Shown in pieces: positions 3,844 to 5,446 of a stretch of DNA of 5,446 nucleotides (the first letter of the stretch is position 1; every line of letters begins with the position of its first letter). The stretch comes from JAHCHG01 sp038246645 (GTDB lineage: Bacteria > Acidobacteriota > Blastocatellia > Pyrinomonadales > Pyrinomonadaceae), in contig JBBRVS010000291.1 in the NCBI GenBank assembly GCA_038246645.1, positions 1 through 5,446 of the forward strand, written 5' to 3'. The translations under genes were made by a program, and so were the position numbers. The notes below the pieces were generated by a model, which saw only the letters and a list, made by a program, of their open reading frames with translations, did not search any database and was not told the origin of the DNA.

Positions 3844-4734
3844 ATGAAAACGTCTGTATTTAAGAGCCGCGGGGCAAAAGATTTGACCGACCGATGGATT
3901 GATGCGGTGATCGAAAAGTCCGATTTGAACTACGAAAAAATTGACGCGGCGACATCATTCGGCAGGACGCGCGTTTTGGCGGTCAATCATTCGGCGCAGC
4001 ACTTAAAACCGCTCGTCTATGTTCCAGGGGCACGAACCTGCGGCGCGTTTCTGGATTTGTCGAACAGCCTGCGGATTTTGAGCGACCGTTACCGAATTTA
4101 TCTGCTCGATGTCGTCGGGCAAATCGGAATGAGCGATGGAAATTGCCCGGATCTGAATGACGCGAGTTACGGCGTTTGGCTCGACGAGACGGTCAGAAAA
4201 CTCAACGTCGAACAAGCGGTCTTCGTCGGCGCGTCGTTCGGCGGGCAAATTATTATCAAACTCGCCGCGGCGGCACCGGAACGCATCGAAAAAGCCGTGC
4301 TGATGAATCCGATAGGTTTTTCCAACGTCAGTTTTTCGCCGATCAATTTATACCGTATGCTTTTGCCAGTCGTTTTTCCGAGCCGCAAAACGGTCGAAAA
4401 CTTTCTCAGGCACAGCGTTTTCGCGCCCGGCGACGGAATCAGCACGAACGCGAAAACGCGCGTCGCAGATTTTGTCGAAAACGCAGTCATAAACTTTAAG
4501 TTCGCGGGCGCATATCCGTCGAGAATGAAAGACGCGGAGATAAAGAAACTCGCCGCCGAAACGCATCTGCTCGTCGGAGAACAGGACGGATTGATTCCGT
4601 TTCGGAAGACAATCGTGCGCGCCGAAAACTTACTGCCCAATCTGAAAACCGTCAAAATATTTCCCGAACAAGCTCACGGAATCGAAGTATCGAAGGCGGC
4701 GATTGTTCAATTAAACGACATTCTGGCTAAATAA
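3844..4734 (+). CDS. Alpha/beta-fold hydrolase (putative carboxylesterase)
   Basis: The 296-aa product is a serine hydrolase of the alpha/beta-hydrolase superfamily. GAGGTGA (3830-3836), 7 nt upstream, fixes the start. Elements in order are VYVPGART (59-65), the oxyanion-hole turn with Pro-Gly in place of the usual His-Gly; YLLDVVGQIGMSDG (86-99); the nucleophile elbow G-A-S-F-G with S131; a helical cap region at about 160-235; LLVGEQDGLIP with acid D248; and QAHGIE with base H278. The triad is therefore complete. The DVVGQIGMSDG and GASFGG pattern resembles small-molecule carboxylesterases such as the Bacillus YbfK type, but the substrate cannot be read from sequence. No signal peptide is present, so it is probably cytoplasmic. 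It heads a likely two-gene operon with the secreted protein at 4764 and has operator-like copy 3 upstream. Confidence 0.9.
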   Translation: MKTSVFKSRGAKDLTDRWIDAVIEKSDLNYEKIDAATSFGRTRVLAVNHSAQHLKPLVYVPGARTCGAFLDLSNSLRILSDRYRIYLLDVVGQIGMSDGNCPDLNDASYGVWLDETVRKLNVEQAVFVGASFGGQIIIKLAAAAPERIEKAVLMNPIGFSNVSFSPINLYRMLLPVVFPSRKTVENFLRHSVFAPGDGISTNAKTRVADFVENAVINFKFAGAYPSRMKDAEIKKLAAETHLLVGEQDGLIPFRKTIVRAENLLPNLKTVKIFPEQAHGIEVSKAAIVQLNDILAK

Positions 4735-4763
4735 CCGCTTAATGACATATTTAAGGAGACGAA

Positions 4764-5213
4764 ATGCCAATTAACTACAAAAAATTTCTTTTTATCGCCG
4801 CGCTGATGCTGTTTCAAATGGCTCAATGCGACGGGATTTACGCTCAAAAATCTGTTGATAACAAAAGCGCGGAAGTCGCCGCGCGTGCTTTTTACAAAAA
4901 ATATCTTCCGCTTTTCGGTTATCCGAGTGCCTCCGGTTTACGCCCTCTGCGCCCTTTTTTGAGTGGAAGTCTTTATTCTTCGATTAGATATGAAAGAGAG
5001 CGAATGAAGATTTGGTCGGCGATAAATCTCGGCGATAAACCGCCCGACATCGAAGATTTATTCGTCTGCAATCACTACGAACCGCCGACCCGGTTTCGGA
5101 CGGGCAAGACGACAATCACCACGCCGCGAGTTTTGCGAATCGCCGGTTTTCAAGTCAGCCCGAAAGATTTAGTTTCAATCGGCGAGAGCAGAAAAAAGTG
5201 GGGGAGATTATGA
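4764..5213 (+). CDS. Small secreted protein of unknown function, C-terminus possibly altered
   Basis: It begins 29 bp after the hydrolase stop with AAGGAG (4753-4758) 5 nt before the ATG, so co-transcription is likely. The 149-aa product has a Sec signal (KKFLFIAALMLFQMAQC) with probable cleavage after IYA at residue 27. C22 has no convincing lipobox. The mature part has a well-structured block (AARAFYKKYLPLFGYPSA, RPLRPFLSGSLYSSI, IWSAINLGDKPP, DIEDLFVCNHYEPPTRFRTGK). It resembles small periplasmic proteins of the DUF3828-like kind, which I cannot confirm. Such proteins usually end in beta strands with a W-x-I-D-D-type motif. Here the end is SIGESRKKWGRL, next to a run of five G (5200-5204). 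A one-base shift there would extend the protein, for example as KKWGDYDF. Truncation, sequencing error and a natural short end are all open. Confidence 0.75.
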   Translation: MPINYKKFLFIAALMLFQMAQCDGIYAQKSVDNKSAEVAARAFYKKYLPLFGYPSASGLRPLRPFLSGSLYSSIRYERERMKIWSAINLGDKPPDIEDLFVCNHYEPPTRFRTGKTTITTPRVLRIAGFQVSPKDLVSIGESRKKWGRL

Positions 5214-5241
5214 TTTTCACACTACCGATTAGTGAAAAATC
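5212..5241. repeat. A/T-rich inverted repeat after the secreted-protein gene
   Basis: GATTTTCAC (5212-5220) pairs with GTGAAAAATC (5232-5241) apart from one extra A, with an 11-nt spacer containing ACTACC. It overlaps the stop codon. No T-run follows, so it is a poor terminator, but it may mark the end of the operon. Confidence 0.35.
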
Positions 5242-5326
5242 ATTAATCCGGGCGCCGTTAAGAAAAGTTTATAATCCGGTATTTTGAATTGAATTACAAA
5301 AATCTCCCCTGCTTTTTTTCGCTCTC

Positions 5327-5446
5327 AATTGTTATGACAACGCGCAAGCCGAGAGTTTCTTTTCGCGGTTCAAAGCGGAACTGATTGAAGGCGGAGCATT
5401 TGAAAATGTCGAAGAAGCCCGGTCAGAGATTTTTACTTATATTGAA
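5327..5446 (+). mobile_element. IS3-family transposase (OrfB) C-terminal fragment, partial
   Basis: From 5327 the frame reads NCYDNAQAESFFSRFKAEL, then EGGAFENVEEARSEIFTYIE, and runs off the right edge. This is the hallmark end of the IS3-family DDE integrase core: DNA-x-x-E-S-F-F, with the Glu being the last catalytic acid, then the LK/FK-x-E-L and eeAr.eIf.YIE blocks. The frame is open back to 5288, but residues before NCYDNA (LQKSPLLFFAL) do not resemble the usual upstream S-M-S-R-x-G motif, and no room remains for the first two catalytic Asp residues. It is therefore a 5'-truncated remnant or one end of a rearranged copy. The gap 5242-5326 shows no gene. Confidence 0.85.

Noticed and set aside
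4167..4655. Minus-strand and alternate plus-strand open frames inside the hydrolase gene
   Set aside because: They are shadows of a hydrolase gene with a full catalytic triad; the alternate frames are Arg/Ser-rich with no motifs.
5247..5275. TATAAT at 5270-5275 as a promoter for the transposase fragment
   Set aside because: No -35-like hexamer sits at 16-18 bp, and the downstream frame is a truncated remnant.
5210..5287. 25-codon ORF starting at the ATGA overlap (MIFTLPISEKS...)
   Set aside because: It is very short. The G-rich stretch before it belongs to the upstream coding end. It is better considered a possible frameshifted tail than a gene.

Overview
The window is chromosomal bacterial DNA of moderate GC, with A/T-rich spacers between genes and codons rich in GAA, AAA, GCG and CGG. 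The four-cysteine lipoprotein, the small secreted protein at 4764 and the general style of the genes resemble Acidobacteriota (Blastocatellia, Pyrinomonadaceae-like) genomes. That assignment is a family-resemblance inference; no rRNA or other marker is present.

Layout: (1) 2-505 +, a NarL/LuxR-type response regulator missing its N-terminus at the window edge. (2) 655-1104 +, a small lipoprotein with four cysteines. (3) 1153-1235, a very long, almost perfect palindrome, followed by 1232-1507 +, an open frame that looks like the 3' end of a lost gene. (4) 1693-2121 +, a single-domain globin. (5) 2244-2759 +, a stand-alone papain-like (AvrRpt2/C39-like) cysteine peptidase, followed by a stem-loop terminator. 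(6) 3521 back to about 2905 on the minus strand, a decayed lipoprotein gene with an in-frame stop and a downstream frameshift. (7) 3844-4734 +, an alpha/beta hydrolase, followed after 29 bp by 4764-5213 +, a secreted small protein; these two probably form an operon. (8) 5327-5446 +, the C-terminal end of an IS3-family transposase running off the window.

The most interesting signal is not a gene. A 16-bp palindrome, CTACY-N6-RGTAG (best copies CTACCCGCACGGGTAG and CTACCCGTGCGGGTAG), occurs five times: at 526-541, 1595-1610, 2134-2149, 3643-3658 (degenerate, facing the minus-strand gene) and 3731-3746. Each copy lies about 80-120 bp upstream of a start codon, one per transcription unit whose start is in the window. 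The operon-internal gene at 4764 has none. Together with the NarL-family regulator at the left edge, this looks like a compact local regulon covering the lipoprotein, globin, cysteine peptidase, second lipoprotein and hydrolase operon. NarL-family dimers recognise similar TACCC-N4-GGGTA palindromes, for example NreC and NarL. That the regulator at 2-505 binds these sites is inference, and the signal it senses is unknown.

The region also shows decay and mobility: a 5'-truncated gene remnant beside a giant hairpin, a nonsense-mutated and frameshifted lipoprotein gene, a secreted-protein gene with a possibly shifted C-terminus, and an IS3 fragment. It reads as an accessory, rearranging neighbourhood whose units appear to keep one common operator.
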